Shown: positions 1 to 6,097, numbered from the stretch's first letter. The stretch is 6,139 nt of DNA from an archaeon (GCA_030639395.1 DAOWCW010000046.1:1-6139), one strand, 5' to 3'. Numbers and translations: made by a program. The notes: generated by a model from the sequence alone, not told the origin.

Positions 1-1572
1 CTTCCGAGCCGCAACAACATCATCAATCCTCAAAATCATAACCGCAACCTCAACAGCACTAGCAATCGCCTGCGTCTTCACCTTCAATGGCTCAATCACT
101 CCATTCACCAAATTATCCTCAATCCCACCATTAAATAAATTCAATCCCATATCTCGACCCCCAGAATCATGAACAGCACGAAGCTCTGTCAAAACATCAA
201 TCGGATCCAACCCAGCATTCTCAGCCAAAGTCGTAGGAATAAACTCCAGAGCCGCAGCAAACTCTTCAACAGCCAATCTCTCCCTACCAGTCAAACCCTT
301 AGCAAACTCACGCAACCTCCGGGACACCTCAATCTCAACAGCACCACCACCAGCCACAATCTTTCCAGAATTATTAGGGTCACCAGAATCATCCTTTGAA
401 GGCAAGGCAGCCGCAACATCCCCAAGCGCATCCTCAACAGCCCGCTCAACCTCATCAACTACATGCTCAGTTCCACCCCTAATCAAAATCGTAATCGCCT
501 TCGGATTTGAACAACCTGTAACATAAGTCATCCCCTCCTCACCCTCTTTCACCTCCTCAACTCTAGCCGCACTCCCCAAATCCTCCGAAGTCATCTCACT
601 AAGCTTAGAAACAATCCGCCCACCAGTCGCCTTTGCCAAACCCTGCATATCACTCCGAGGAATCCTCCTAATCGCATAAATTCCTTCCCTCGCCAAATAA
701 TGCTGAACCAACTCATCAACACCCTTCTGAACAAAAACAACATTCGCACCACTCGCCTTAATCAACTCAACGCTCTCCCTCAACATAGAATCCTCTTGCC
801 CCAAAAAACTCGTCAACTGCTCCGGCGTAGAAACCGAAATCCTCGCATCCGTCGTCAACGACCGAACTTCCAAAGCCTCCTCAATCAAAGCAATCCTAGC
901 ATCCTCTACAACAGAAGGCATATCCAAATTAATCCTCTCTTTATCAATCACAACACCACGAATCAACTTCGACTCCTCAATCGCCCGACCCTTCTGTTTC
1001 TCAATCCTAATATCACCCAAATCAACCTTACCGCCCTCAGCAACAACATCAACCGCATCCACAATAATCTCAGCCATCTTCTCCCTTAAATACTCAACAC
1101 CCTTCCCAGTCATAGCAGTCTGTGCAACCTGCACCAACTCATCCCGACTCCCAATCTCAACCGAAATCTCCTTCAAAATATCCTGTGCCCTCTCTTCAGC
1201 CCAACGATAACCTCGACAAATCACAGTCGGATGAATCTTCATATCAAGCAACCTTTCCGCATTCTCCAAAAACTTCCCAGCCAACATAACGGCCGTCGTC
1301 GTCCCATCACCAACCTCGCTCTCCTGAGTCTTCGCAATCTCAACAACCATCTTAGCAGCCGGATGTTCAATCTCCATCTCATCTAAAATCGTCACACCAT
1401 CATTCGTCACAACAACATTCCCAGTCCGATCAACCAACATTTTATCCATTCCCTTAGGTCCCAAAGTCGTCTTCACAGTCTCAGCCACAACACGTGCCGC
1501 CAAAATATTATTCCGCTGAGCATCACGCCCAAGAACCCGACCTCCCTCATTTCCAACAATATCATCTGCCAT
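1..1572 (-). CDS. ths: Thermosome subunit (group II chaperonin, Cpn60/TCP-1 family), C-terminus cut by window edge
   Basis: This is the ATP-driven archaeal chaperonin subunit, which assembles into a double-ring cytoplasmic cage that folds proteins. The visible 524 residues start at the ATG at 1570-1572 and run off the left edge; family members are usually about 540-550 residues, so only the C-terminal tail is missing. Family signatures are intact: GRDAQR near residue 15, GPKGMDK at 38-44, NDGVTIL at 57-63, GDGTTTAV at 88-95, RGGTEH from 365, VAGGGAVE from 406 and NAGLDPID around 452-459. The nucleotide-binding and catalytic aspartates expected from the family are present as D58, D89 and D381 (in RAVEDAL). 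One oddity is an extra loop of about ten residues, rich in Asp, Asn and Ser, at 391-403 just before VAGGG. A TATA box 21 bp upstream of the start codon suggests a leaderless mRNA. The gene is divergent from its right-hand neighbour. The identification is secure; whether it is an alpha or beta paralogue cannot be told. Confidence 0.97.
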   Translation of the reverse strand, partial: MADDIVGNEGGRVLGRDAQRNNILAARVVAETVKTTLGPKGMDKMLVDRTGNVVVTNDGVTILDEMEIEHPAAKMVVEIAKTQESEVGDGTTTAVMLAGKFLENAERLLDMKIHPTVICRGYRWAEERAQDILKEISVEIGSRDELVQVAQTAMTGKGVEYLREKMAEIIVDAVDVVAEGGKVDLGDIRIEKQKGRAIEESKLIRGVVIDKERINLDMPSVVEDARIALIEEALEVRSLTTDARISVSTPEQLTSFLGQEDSMLRESVELIKASGANVVFVQKGVDELVQHYLAREGIYAIRRIPRSDMQGLAKATGGRIVSKLSEMTSEDLGSAARVEEVKEGEEGMTYVTGCSNPKAITILIRGGTEHVVDEVERAVEDALGDVAAALPSKDDSGDPNNSGKIVAGGGAVEIEVSRRLREFAKGLTGRERLAVEEFAAALEFIPTTLAENAGLDPIDVLTELRAVHDSGGRDMGLNLFNGGIEDNLVNGVIEPLKVKTQAIASAVEVAVMILRIDDVVAARK

Positions 1573-1592
1573 GCCCCCAAAACCCCAAATCA

Positions 1593-1600
1593 CTTTATAA
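1593..1600 (-). promoter_or_regulatory. TATA box of the thermosome gene
   Basis: Read on the minus strand the element is TTATAAAG, centred about 24 bp upstream of the thermosome ATG. Archaeal transcription usually starts about 25 bp downstream of the TATA box, which would place the RNA start at or next to the start codon. No Shine-Dalgarno motif lies between them, so a leaderless transcript is inferred. Confidence 0.65.
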
Positions 1601-1675
1601 GAATTATTACACTAAACAACCTACTTCACCAACTCCACAAAAACCCAGCAACCCCGCCACAATCAAACAACAATC

Positions 1676-1683
1676 TTTAAATA
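1676..1683 (+). promoter_or_regulatory. TATA box of the 165-aa unknown gene
   Basis: TTTAAATA is centred about 29 bp upstream of the ATG at 1709. The interval is A-rich and has no GGAGG-like ribosome binding site, again fitting a leaderless or near-leaderless start. It lies back to back with the thermosome promoter in a 136-bp divergent intergenic region, where I see nothing else recognisable. Confidence 0.6.
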
Positions 1684-1708
1684 AACCAAAACCCTCCAAA
1701 ATAAAAAG

Positions 1709-2206
1709 ATGGCTCAAAAAAAACTGGTATATAAAGAAAAACTAACCCAAGTCGGTTACTGGGACTACAATGAAGTCTACATAATGCTCTACAACTGGAT
1801 AAAAGATCACGGATACAATCTAGCAGAAAACGTCTATAAAGAAAAACTCACCAGTGGTGGAAAAGAAATCGTAATTGTATGGGAAGCAAAAAAGAAAATA
1901 ACCGACTATTTCCTCTACAAAATAGAACTAGACTGGCATATCCTCACAATGAAAGATGCCGAAATAGAAATAGACGGCAAAAAAACCAAGACAAACAAGG
2001 GCGAACTAGAAATAACATTCAAAGGAACCATAGTAAAAGATTACGAAAAGAGATGGGAAGACAAGCCCATTCATAAATTTATGAGGGGACTTTATGAAGA
2101 ATATGTAATCAGAAAAACAATAGATGAATACGAAGACGACCTAGAGGACCAAATCAAAGAATTAATAACTGATACAAAGGCCTTCCTTAGAATCCCAGTC
2201 GGTTAA
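1709..2206 (+). CDS. Conserved-looking charged protein of unknown function (165 aa)
   Basis: I do not recognise a named family. The protein is cytoplasmic by appearance, with no signal peptide or membrane segment, and is very rich in Lys, Glu, Asp, Tyr and Trp (tryptophans at 18, 30, 58, 76 and 116). The pattern suggests an N-terminal amphipathic helix (about 18-34), then beta strands (about 52-60, 65-80, 84-90, 99-110), then C-terminal helices with an acidic stretch (DEYEDDLEDQ, 139-148). The heptapeptide VYKEKLT occurs twice (7-13 and 42-48), encoded by nearly identical DNA. It resembles small uncharacterised proteins I associate with DPANN archaea, but that is recollection, not a search result. 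The start fits a TATA box 29 bp upstream. Steady open reading and codon pattern support a real gene; its plus-strand base skew is weaker than that of its neighbours, probably because of its GAA/AAA-rich coding. It is divergent from the thermosome gene and is followed by an 79-bp spacer containing the next promoter. Confidence 0.85.
   Translation: MAQKKLVYKEKLTQVGYWDYNEVYIMLYNWIKDHGYNLAENVYKEKLTSGGKEIVIVWEAKKKITDYFLYKIELDWHILTMKDAEIEIDGKKTKTNKGELEITFKGTIVKDYEKRWEDKPIHKFMRGLYEEYVIRKTIDEYEDDLEDQIKELITDTKAFLRIPVG
1727..1852 (+). repeat. Pair of 21-bp near-identical direct repeats inside the unknown gene
   Basis: Positions 1727-1747 and 1832-1852 match at 19 of 21 bases, and both encode VYKEKLT in the same frame. 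The two differences are synonymous third-position changes (GTA/GTC and CTA/CTC). The copies are 105 bp apart start to start, a multiple of three. This could be a trace of a local duplication or a repeated structural element; the short length leaves chance possible. Confidence 0.6.
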
Positions 2207-2256
2207 TTACCCAGCCAAACCAAGCATCTTCACAGAGATACTCTGCCACATAAATC

Positions 2257-2266
2257 TTTATAAAAT
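2257..2266 (+). promoter_or_regulatory. TATA box of the 452-aa membrane-anchored protein gene
   Basis: TTTATAAAAT is centred about 25 bp upstream of the ATG at 2286, the spacing expected for a leaderless archaeal transcript. It is the best consensus-like TATA box in the window. Confidence 0.7.
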
Positions 2267-2285
2267 AATTTCAACCCCTCAGCAC

Positions 2286-3644
2286 ATGAGAAAATTTTTC
2301 CTCTTATTCACAACACTACTACTCCTAGCCTCAGCCTCCGCAATCCAAATTACACCCGAATACCCAACCAACATAATCATCCGAGACTTCGAAAACTCAA
2401 TCCCTCTAACCCTCGAAATCACAAACGCCACACCCGGAATCTACAATCTCTACACCCTAGCAGACATTACAATCCAACCATCCCAAACCTTCCAAATCGA
2501 CGAAGACCCATTCAAAAAAACCTTCATAATAAAACCCAACGCAAACCTAGTCCTCGAAGGAAACTACGCATTCACCTACACCCTTAATCACAGAGGCGTC
2601 GAAAAACACGAACAAAAAATTCTCCTAAAACTTCTTAACTTAGAAGACGTAATCGAAATCAGCTCAGAATCAATAAACCCAGAATCGGACTATGTCTCAT
2701 TCTACATCCAAAACAAAGAATCGGTCCACCTAAAAAACATCACCGCAACATTTTCCTCAATCCTCTTCGACATAACAACAACATTCGACCTAAAACCAAA
2801 CGAAAAATTCATAATCCCAGTCAATGTAGAACCTTCCCTCCTAGCAAAAACAACCTCCGGAGTCTACATAATAAATTCTAAATTTCAAACCAACAAAGGC
2901 GAAAAAACAATTGAAGGAACATTATATCTCGGAGAGAAAAAAGGCATAACATCAATAGAAGATAAGTCCGGAATCTTAATCCAAACCGAAACAATTACAA
3001 AAGTCAACGCTGGGAATGTAATAGAAAGTATCCAAATAAAACTCAATCGAAACATATTCTCCAGACTATTTACATCATTCGACACAGAACCAACATTCAC
3101 TCAAAGAAACGGCATGACGATAGAATACACATGGATAAAAGACAGACTAAACCCAGCAGAATCATACACCATAAAAGCAAAAACAAATTATGTCCTACCT
3201 TTCCTAATTATTGTCGTCCTGATCTTAGCAATCCTCGGATACAAAAGACTCTCTGAAACAAAACTCGAAATCAAAAAATCCGTTACCCCAGTAAAAACAA
3301 AAGGCGGAGAATTCGCACTAAAAGTAACCCTCTCACTAAAAGCAAAACAAGAAGTAGAAAACGTAACACTAACAGACAAAATACCAAGCATAGTAAAAAT
3401 CTACAAAAAATTCGGAACCGTCAAGCCAGATAAAATTAACGCAGAAAGCAGAAGAGTTCACTGGAATATCGGAGATCTAGAAGCAGGAGAAGAAAGATCA
3501 TTCACATACATTGTCTACTCAAAAGTCGGAATAGTAGGAAAATTCTCTTTACCACGGGCTCTCGCAGTATTCGAAAAAGAAGGAAGTATTCACGAAATAG
3601 ACTCAAACAACGTATTCTTCATGAACGAACAAGCCAACAACTAA
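2286..3644 (+). CDS. Secreted, membrane-anchored protein with DUF11-like C-terminal domain
   Basis: Specific function is unknown; the protein probably sits in the cell envelope. Residues 1-19 form a signal peptide: MRKFF, a leucine-rich core, then ASASA as a plausible cleavage site. Residues 20-302 are beta-rich with alternating hydrophobic strands and no cysteines, resembling the repeated beta-sandwich domains of archaeal surface proteins, and contain N-glycosylation sequons NAT at 47 and NIT at 151. One membrane helix spans about 303-319 (VLPFLIIVVLILAILGY) and is followed by KR and several lysines, which by the positive-inside rule puts the rest inside. Residues 323-446 look like a DUF11-type domain (TLTDKIP at 361-367, WNIGDLEAGEERSF at 393-406). 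If the topology is right, a domain normally seen outside the cell is cytoplasmic here. The start is supported by the signal peptide and by a TATA box 25 bp upstream. An alternative reading is a type I receptor-like or S-layer-associated anchor. The gene is secure; the role is not. Confidence 0.88.
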   Translation: MRKFFLLFTTLLLLASASAIQITPEYPTNIIIRDFENSIPLTLEITNATPGIYNLYTLADITIQPSQTFQIDEDPFKKTFIIKPNANLVLEGNYAFTYTLNHRGVEKHEQKILLKLLNLEDVIEISSESINPESDYVSFYIQNKESVHLKNITATFSSILFDITTTFDLKPNEKFIIPVNVEPSLLAKTTSGVYIINSKFQTNKGEKTIEGTLYLGEKKGITSIEDKSGILIQTETITKVNAGNVIESIQIKLNRNIFSRLFTSFDTEPTFTQRNGMTIEYTWIKDRLNPAESYTIKAKTNYVLPFLIIVVLILAILGYKRLSETKLEIKKSVTPVKTKGGEFALKVTLSLKAKQEVENVTLTDKIPSIVKIYKKFGTVKPDKINAESRRVHWNIGDLEAGEERSFTYIVYSKVGIVGKFSLPRALAVFEKEGSIHEIDSNNVFFMNEQANN

Positions 3645-3648
3645 ATAC
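3641..3648 (+). promoter_or_regulatory. Possible TATA-like element for truD, overlapping the upstream stop codon
   Basis: CTAAATAC is centred about 24 bp upstream of the truD ATG and shares bases with the stop codon of the preceding gene. A better-looking TATAAA at 3657-3662 is only 7 bp from the ATG, too close to serve that start. No Shine-Dalgarno motif exists in the 24-bp spacer, which is why a separate promoter is considered; read-through from the upstream gene is equally possible. Confidence 0.35.
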
Positions 3649-3668
3649 TCTTTCAGTATAAATTCTAA

Positions 3669-4847
3669 ATGGAAAAAATCCAAGCCAAACTAAAATACAA
3701 AACCGAAGACTTCATAGTCGAAGAAATCCAAGATAAATGGATTTGCAAAATATCAAAAGAATTCATTCAGCCAAAAATCAACCTCCAATTTCAAGCAACC
3801 AATAATGAAGAACAATCTCATTCAGCCAAGTCACACGAAAAAAACACGCAACATTTAACCAATTACCAACGACCAATTACCAACGACCAGAAAATTCCAA
3901 AGGATTTTCTTTGGTGTGAACTAGAAAAAAGAAACATAGACCACTTCACAACAATCAAAACAATCGCAAACTTCCTAAACAAAAAAACCCAAGCAATAGG
4001 ATACGCCGGAACAAAAGACAAACAAGCCCACACCTCACAGCGAATCTCAATAGAAAAACCAGACATCAAAAAACTCGAAACATTCTCCCACCCAAACATC
4101 ATCCTAAAAAACTTCAAATGGAACAAACGAAAAATTAAAATGGGATACCTCGACGCCAATCATTTCAAAATCACACTCCGAGATATAGATAAAAAAGACG
4201 CAATTAAAATAACAAACCAAATAAGAAAAACCACCTTCTTCCCAAACTACTTCGGGCCACAAAGATTCGGCATCAACCAAAACAACATCAAAATAGGAAA
4301 ACTCATCCTAAAAAGAAACTTCGAAAAAGCACTTCAACTAATTCAAGAAGACAAAGGACTCTCTCCGACCACCGACCACCGACCACCGACCACCGCAATA
4401 AAATCCTTGCCCAAGAAAATTTTATTGATGTACGTCCACTCTGTCCAATCCAAAATCTTCAACGATATAATATCCCAAGCCCTAGAAGAAAAATTAAATC
4501 TAGAAAACAAAGGTCAACAAAGCGGAATCCTTGCGGGCTATAAAACAAGACTCTCCCAAGACCGCCTCGGAGAAATAGAACAAGAAATTTTAAACAAACA
4601 CAATCTAACCTTAGATGATTTCAATATCACAGAAATTCCATTCCTCAAAATCAAAGGCTCATTCAGAAAAGCCATAACAAAAATAACCGACCTAAAAATC
4701 AAAATCCTTGACGACGAAGAATTTGCCCCAGATACCAAGGGGTACACCGAGCGGTGCGCAGAAACCAAAAAAATAGTTTTAAAATTCACACTACCAAGCG
4801 GAACCTACGCAACGACATTCCTAGAAAATTTTTTCACATTTACATAA
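3669..4847 (+). CDS. truD: tRNA pseudouridine synthase TruD
   Basis: TruD isomerises uridine to pseudouridine in tRNA, classically at position 13, in the cytoplasm. The N-terminus has the family opening (TEDFIVEEI, 12-20). The catalytic motif AGTKDKQA (113-120) carries the nucleophilic aspartate D117. Further signatures are NHFKITLR (164-171), PNYFGPQRFG (192-201), YVHSVQSKIFN (255-265) and LPSGTYATTF (375-384). At 392 residues the overall length is ordinary, but its distribution is not. About 45 low-complexity residues (roughly 33-77, rich in Gln, Asn, His and Ser) lie between the first strand motif and LWCELEKRN, where family members typically have a short loop. The segment between the NYFGPQRFG region and YVHSVQS is short and contains PTTDHRPPTTA (233-243). 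Both oddities coincide with 7-bp tandem DNA repeats kept in frame. All catalytic motifs are intact, so an active enzyme is expected. The spacer to the previous gene is 24 bp. Identification is firm. Confidence 0.96.
   Translation: MEKIQAKLKYKTEDFIVEEIQDKWICKISKEFIQPKINLQFQATNNEEQSHSAKSHEKNTQHLTNYQRPITNDQKIPKDFLWCELEKRNIDHFTTIKTIANFLNKKTQAIGYAGTKDKQAHTSQRISIEKPDIKKLETFSHPNIILKNFKWNKRKIKMGYLDANHFKITLRDIDKKDAIKITNQIRKTTFFPNYFGPQRFGINQNNIKIGKLILKRNFEKALQLIQEDKGLSPTTDHRPPTTAIKSLPKKILLMYVHSVQSKIFNDIISQALEEKLNLENKGQQSGILAGYKTRLSQDRLGEIEQEILNKHNLTLDDFNITEIPFLKIKGSFRKAITKITDLKIKILDDEEFAPDTKGYTERCAETKKIVLKFTLPSGTYATTFLENFFTFT
3858..3892 (+). repeat. Heptamer tandem repeat (ACCAATT/ACCAACG) inside truD
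   Basis: The array reads ACCAATT, ACCAACG, ACCAATT, ACCAACG, ACCAGAA: two perfect copies of a 14-bp unit plus a decayed heptamer. It encodes TNYQRPITNDQ, residues 64-74 of TruD, and sits within the low-complexity N-terminal insertion. The reading frame is not broken. The ACCA core is shared with the second array in the same gene. Confidence 0.9.
4365..4395 (+). repeat. Heptamer tandem repeat (ACCACCG) inside truD
   Basis: Four perfect ACCACCG heptamers occupy 4368-4395, preceded by CCG at 4365-4367. They encode PTTDHRPPTTA, residues 233-243 of TruD, between the QRFG motif region and the conserved YVHSVQS motif. The unit differs by one base from the ACCAACG unit of the array about 500 bp upstream. 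Confidence 0.92.
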
Positions 4848-4850
4848 ATA

Positions 4851-4859
4851 TTATAAATA
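4851..4859 (+). promoter_or_regulatory. TATA box of the VIT-like membrane protein gene
   Basis: TTATAAATA is centred 25 bp upstream of the ATG at 4880 and begins 4 bp after the truD stop codon. The spacing again predicts a leaderless transcript, independent of truD. Confidence 0.65.
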
Positions 4860-4879
4860 CCTAGACCTTTTCAAAACCA

Positions 4880-5353
4880 ATGAAACTCTCCCATAAAACC
4901 GGACTAGCATTCGGTATAACCTCCGGAGTCATCACAACTCTAGGCATCATGATCGGACTCGAAGCCGCAACAAACCTTAAAATCGCAGTCATCGGCGGAA
5001 TACTAACAGTCGCAATATCAGACGCATTTTCCGACGCCCTCGGCATCCATATGGCACAAGAAACCTCAACGACAAACCATCACAAAGAAATCTGGGAATC
5101 AACCATAGCAACATTCCTAACAAAACTAATCGTCGCCCTAACCTTCCTGGCCCCAATCCTAGTATTCGAACTACCAACCGCAATCAAATTCAATCTCGCA
5201 TGGGGACTCATCCTAATCACAACCTTCAACTACTACCTCGCAAAATCCCGAAACGAACCCCCATTCAAAATCATCACCGAACACCTTGGAATAGCAATCC
5301 TAGTAATCACAATAACACATTACACAGGCAAACTCATTTCGATATATTTCTAA
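4880..5353 (+). CDS. Five-helix membrane protein, divergent VIT1/CCC1-like (putative Fe/Mn transporter)
   Basis: This 157-residue protein is almost all membrane. Likely helices are about 8-28, 32-54, 77-97, 103-120 and 134-154, matching the five-helix plan of VIT1/CCC1 family proteins, which export Fe(II) or Mn(II) from the cytosol. The first helix (FGITSGVITTLGIMIGL, 11-27) and second helix (SDAFSDALG, 47-55) align with the family's G-x-x-D-G-x-x-T and A-x-x-S-M-A-x-G-E regions. Several key positions differ: the usual Asp of helix 1 is Ser15, and the Glu expected near the end of helix 2 is Ile56 by my alignment. The cytosolic loop between helices 2 and 3, which in typical VIT1 proteins is a long Glu-rich metal-binding helical domain, is only about 20 residues here (HMAQETSTTNHHKEIWES), though it holds two His and several Glu. 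Family membership is probable from the helix pattern and motif echoes; metal transport is therefore uncertain. It has its own TATA box and the C-rich plus strand of its neighbours. Confidence 0.75.
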   Translation: MKLSHKTGLAFGITSGVITTLGIMIGLEAATNLKIAVIGGILTVAISDAFSDALGIHMAQETSTTNHHKEIWESTIATFLTKLIVALTFLAPILVFELPTAIKFNLAWGLILITTFNYYLAKSRNEPPFKIITEHLGIAILVITITHYTGKLISIYF

Positions 5354-5390
5354 CTACCTAATCCCTTAACGCCAAACCCTTAAAGAATCA

Positions 5391-5519
5391 CTATACCATT
5401 AATAAACCCGAATCACCAGATTTCCAAACATCCTGCCCATTAAGAATATATAAATTTTCACGCGAATCTATATCTGTTGCCCCATTGTTATTCAACCTAT
5501 CAAGCTTAAATTTATTAAG
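5391..5519 (-). pseudogene. Possible remnant of a BNR/Asp-box repeat protein
   Basis: The minus strand stays open for 43 residues before the stop at 5391-5393 and encodes IDSRENLYILNGQDVWKSGD followed by SGLLMV. NLYILNGQDVWKS followed by S-x-D-x-G at 5406-5420 resembles an Asp-box (BNR) repeat of beta-propeller or sialidase-like secreted proteins, but the usual Thr-Trp after the glycine is missing and no second repeat is seen. Rightwards the frame only continues as antisense to the NYN gene, so any original protein is cut off there. No start codon or promoter of its own is evident. The resemblance comes from reading the motif, not from a search; a chance open frame in the 187-bp gap between the VIT-like and NYN genes is the alternative. 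Confidence 0.3.
5505..5514 (+). promoter_or_regulatory. TATA-like element of the NYN gene
   Basis: CTTAAATTTA, running on into TTATTAAG, is centred 27-31 bp upstream of the ATG at 5541. An earlier in-frame ATG at 5520 is only about 10 bp away, too close for transcription starting 25 bp downstream. The element therefore favours 5541 as the start. A second AT-rich candidate, TATATAAA at 5447-5454, lies too far upstream to fit either start directly. Confidence 0.5.
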
Positions 5520-5540
5520 ATGTTTATTTTTAAAAATCTT

Positions 5541-6089
5541 ATGAGAGAAACTCAAAGAATTGCTATTTTTATTGACGGAAGAAATTTTTATCATGGTTCC
5601 AAGAATATTAAGAAGGATGGATTAAAAATAAGACTACAAGAAATTGTTGATGATTTGGCAGGAAGCAGAGAACTTGTTACCGCATTCTATTATAATGCCT
5701 TATTAGACAAAAAATATGATCCAAAAACATATAAGATTCATAATAAATTTATTGACATCGTAAGGAAATTCCCAAGATTTAAAGTTGTATTATGTGATTC
5801 AAGAAAAATAACTGAAAAAGATGGAAGTATCAGATATGATACAAAAGGAGATGATGTTCATTTGGCACACGATTTGATGATAGGAGCATTTGATAATCTT
5901 TATGACATTGCGATTATTGTAAGTGGTGATGCAGATTTTATCCCAGTAATTAAAACAATTAGAAAGAGATTTAAAAAAAGAATAGGAAACGCATATTTTA
6001 GATCAAGTTCTTCTTATAAATTAAGAAATGCGTGTGATTTTTCTATAAATCTTAAAAAAATAATTATTAATCTTAATCGGAATAAATAA
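5541..6089 (+). CDS. NYN-domain (DUF88/LabA-like) putative ribonuclease
   Basis: This is a stand-alone NYN domain, a PIN-like fold family that includes metal-dependent RNases. With the start at 5541 the protein has 182 residues. Acidic active-site candidates fall in the expected motifs: RIAIFIDGRNFYHG (6-19, D12), KGDDVHLAHDL (102-112, D105 and D111) and SGDADFIPVI (128-137, D130 and D132). Residues 145-182 form a basic tail without an extra recognisable domain. A longer form from the ATG at 5520 would add seven hydrophobic residues that are not part of the fold, and the TATA-like box fits 5541 better. Base usage differs sharply from the genes to the left: codons end in T or A, and my count over 5521-6060 gives 92 G against 54 C, whereas neighbours on this strand are strongly C-rich. 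That suggests horizontal acquisition. NYN proteins of this kind are often accessory genes; the RNA target cannot be inferred. No antitoxin-like partner is adjacent inside the window. Confidence 0.9.
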   Translation: MRETQRIAIFIDGRNFYHGSKNIKKDGLKIRLQEIVDDLAGSRELVTAFYYNALLDKKYDPKTYKIHNKFIDIVRKFPRFKVVLCDSRKITEKDGSIRYDTKGDDVHLAHDLMIGAFDNLYDIAIIVSGDADFIPVIKTIRKRFKKRIGNAYFRSSSSYKLRNACDFSINLKKIIINLNRNK

Positions 6090-6097
6090 AAACGGAA

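Noticed and set aside
169..1745. Plus-strand open frames at 169-399, 700-1089 and 1494-1745
   Set aside because: The first two lie wholly antisense to the strongly conserved thermosome gene. The third spans the thermosome start, the divergent promoters and the start of the next gene. Their low-complexity Asn/Leu/Arg/Pro/Gln composition reflects the C-rich plus strand, not a protein.
3657..3662. TATAAA just before truD as its promoter
   Set aside because: It is 7 bp from the ATG, so transcription starting about 25 bp downstream would begin inside the gene; no suitable internal start was seen.
3858..4395. CRISPR array
   Set aside because: The repeats are 7-bp units directly abutting one another with no spacers, and they are translated as part of TruD.
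4745..4756. Inverted repeat CACCG-AG-CGGTG in truD
   Set aside because: The loop is only two bases and the arms five; it lies inside coding sequence encoding YTERC and is likely chance.
2885..5183. Minus-strand and alternate-frame open frames within genes 3 to 5 (2885-3100, 3188-3391, 3863-4159, 4538-4789, 4861-5046, 4989-5183)
   Set aside because: All sit antisense to or in a shifted frame of well-supported genes, have no promoter of their own and resemble no protein family.
5520..5540. NYN gene start at the upstream ATG (5520)
   Set aside because: It would begin only about 10 bp from the TATA-like element and adds seven residues (MFIFKNL) outside the NYN fold; the ATG at 5541 fits both promoter spacing and domain start.
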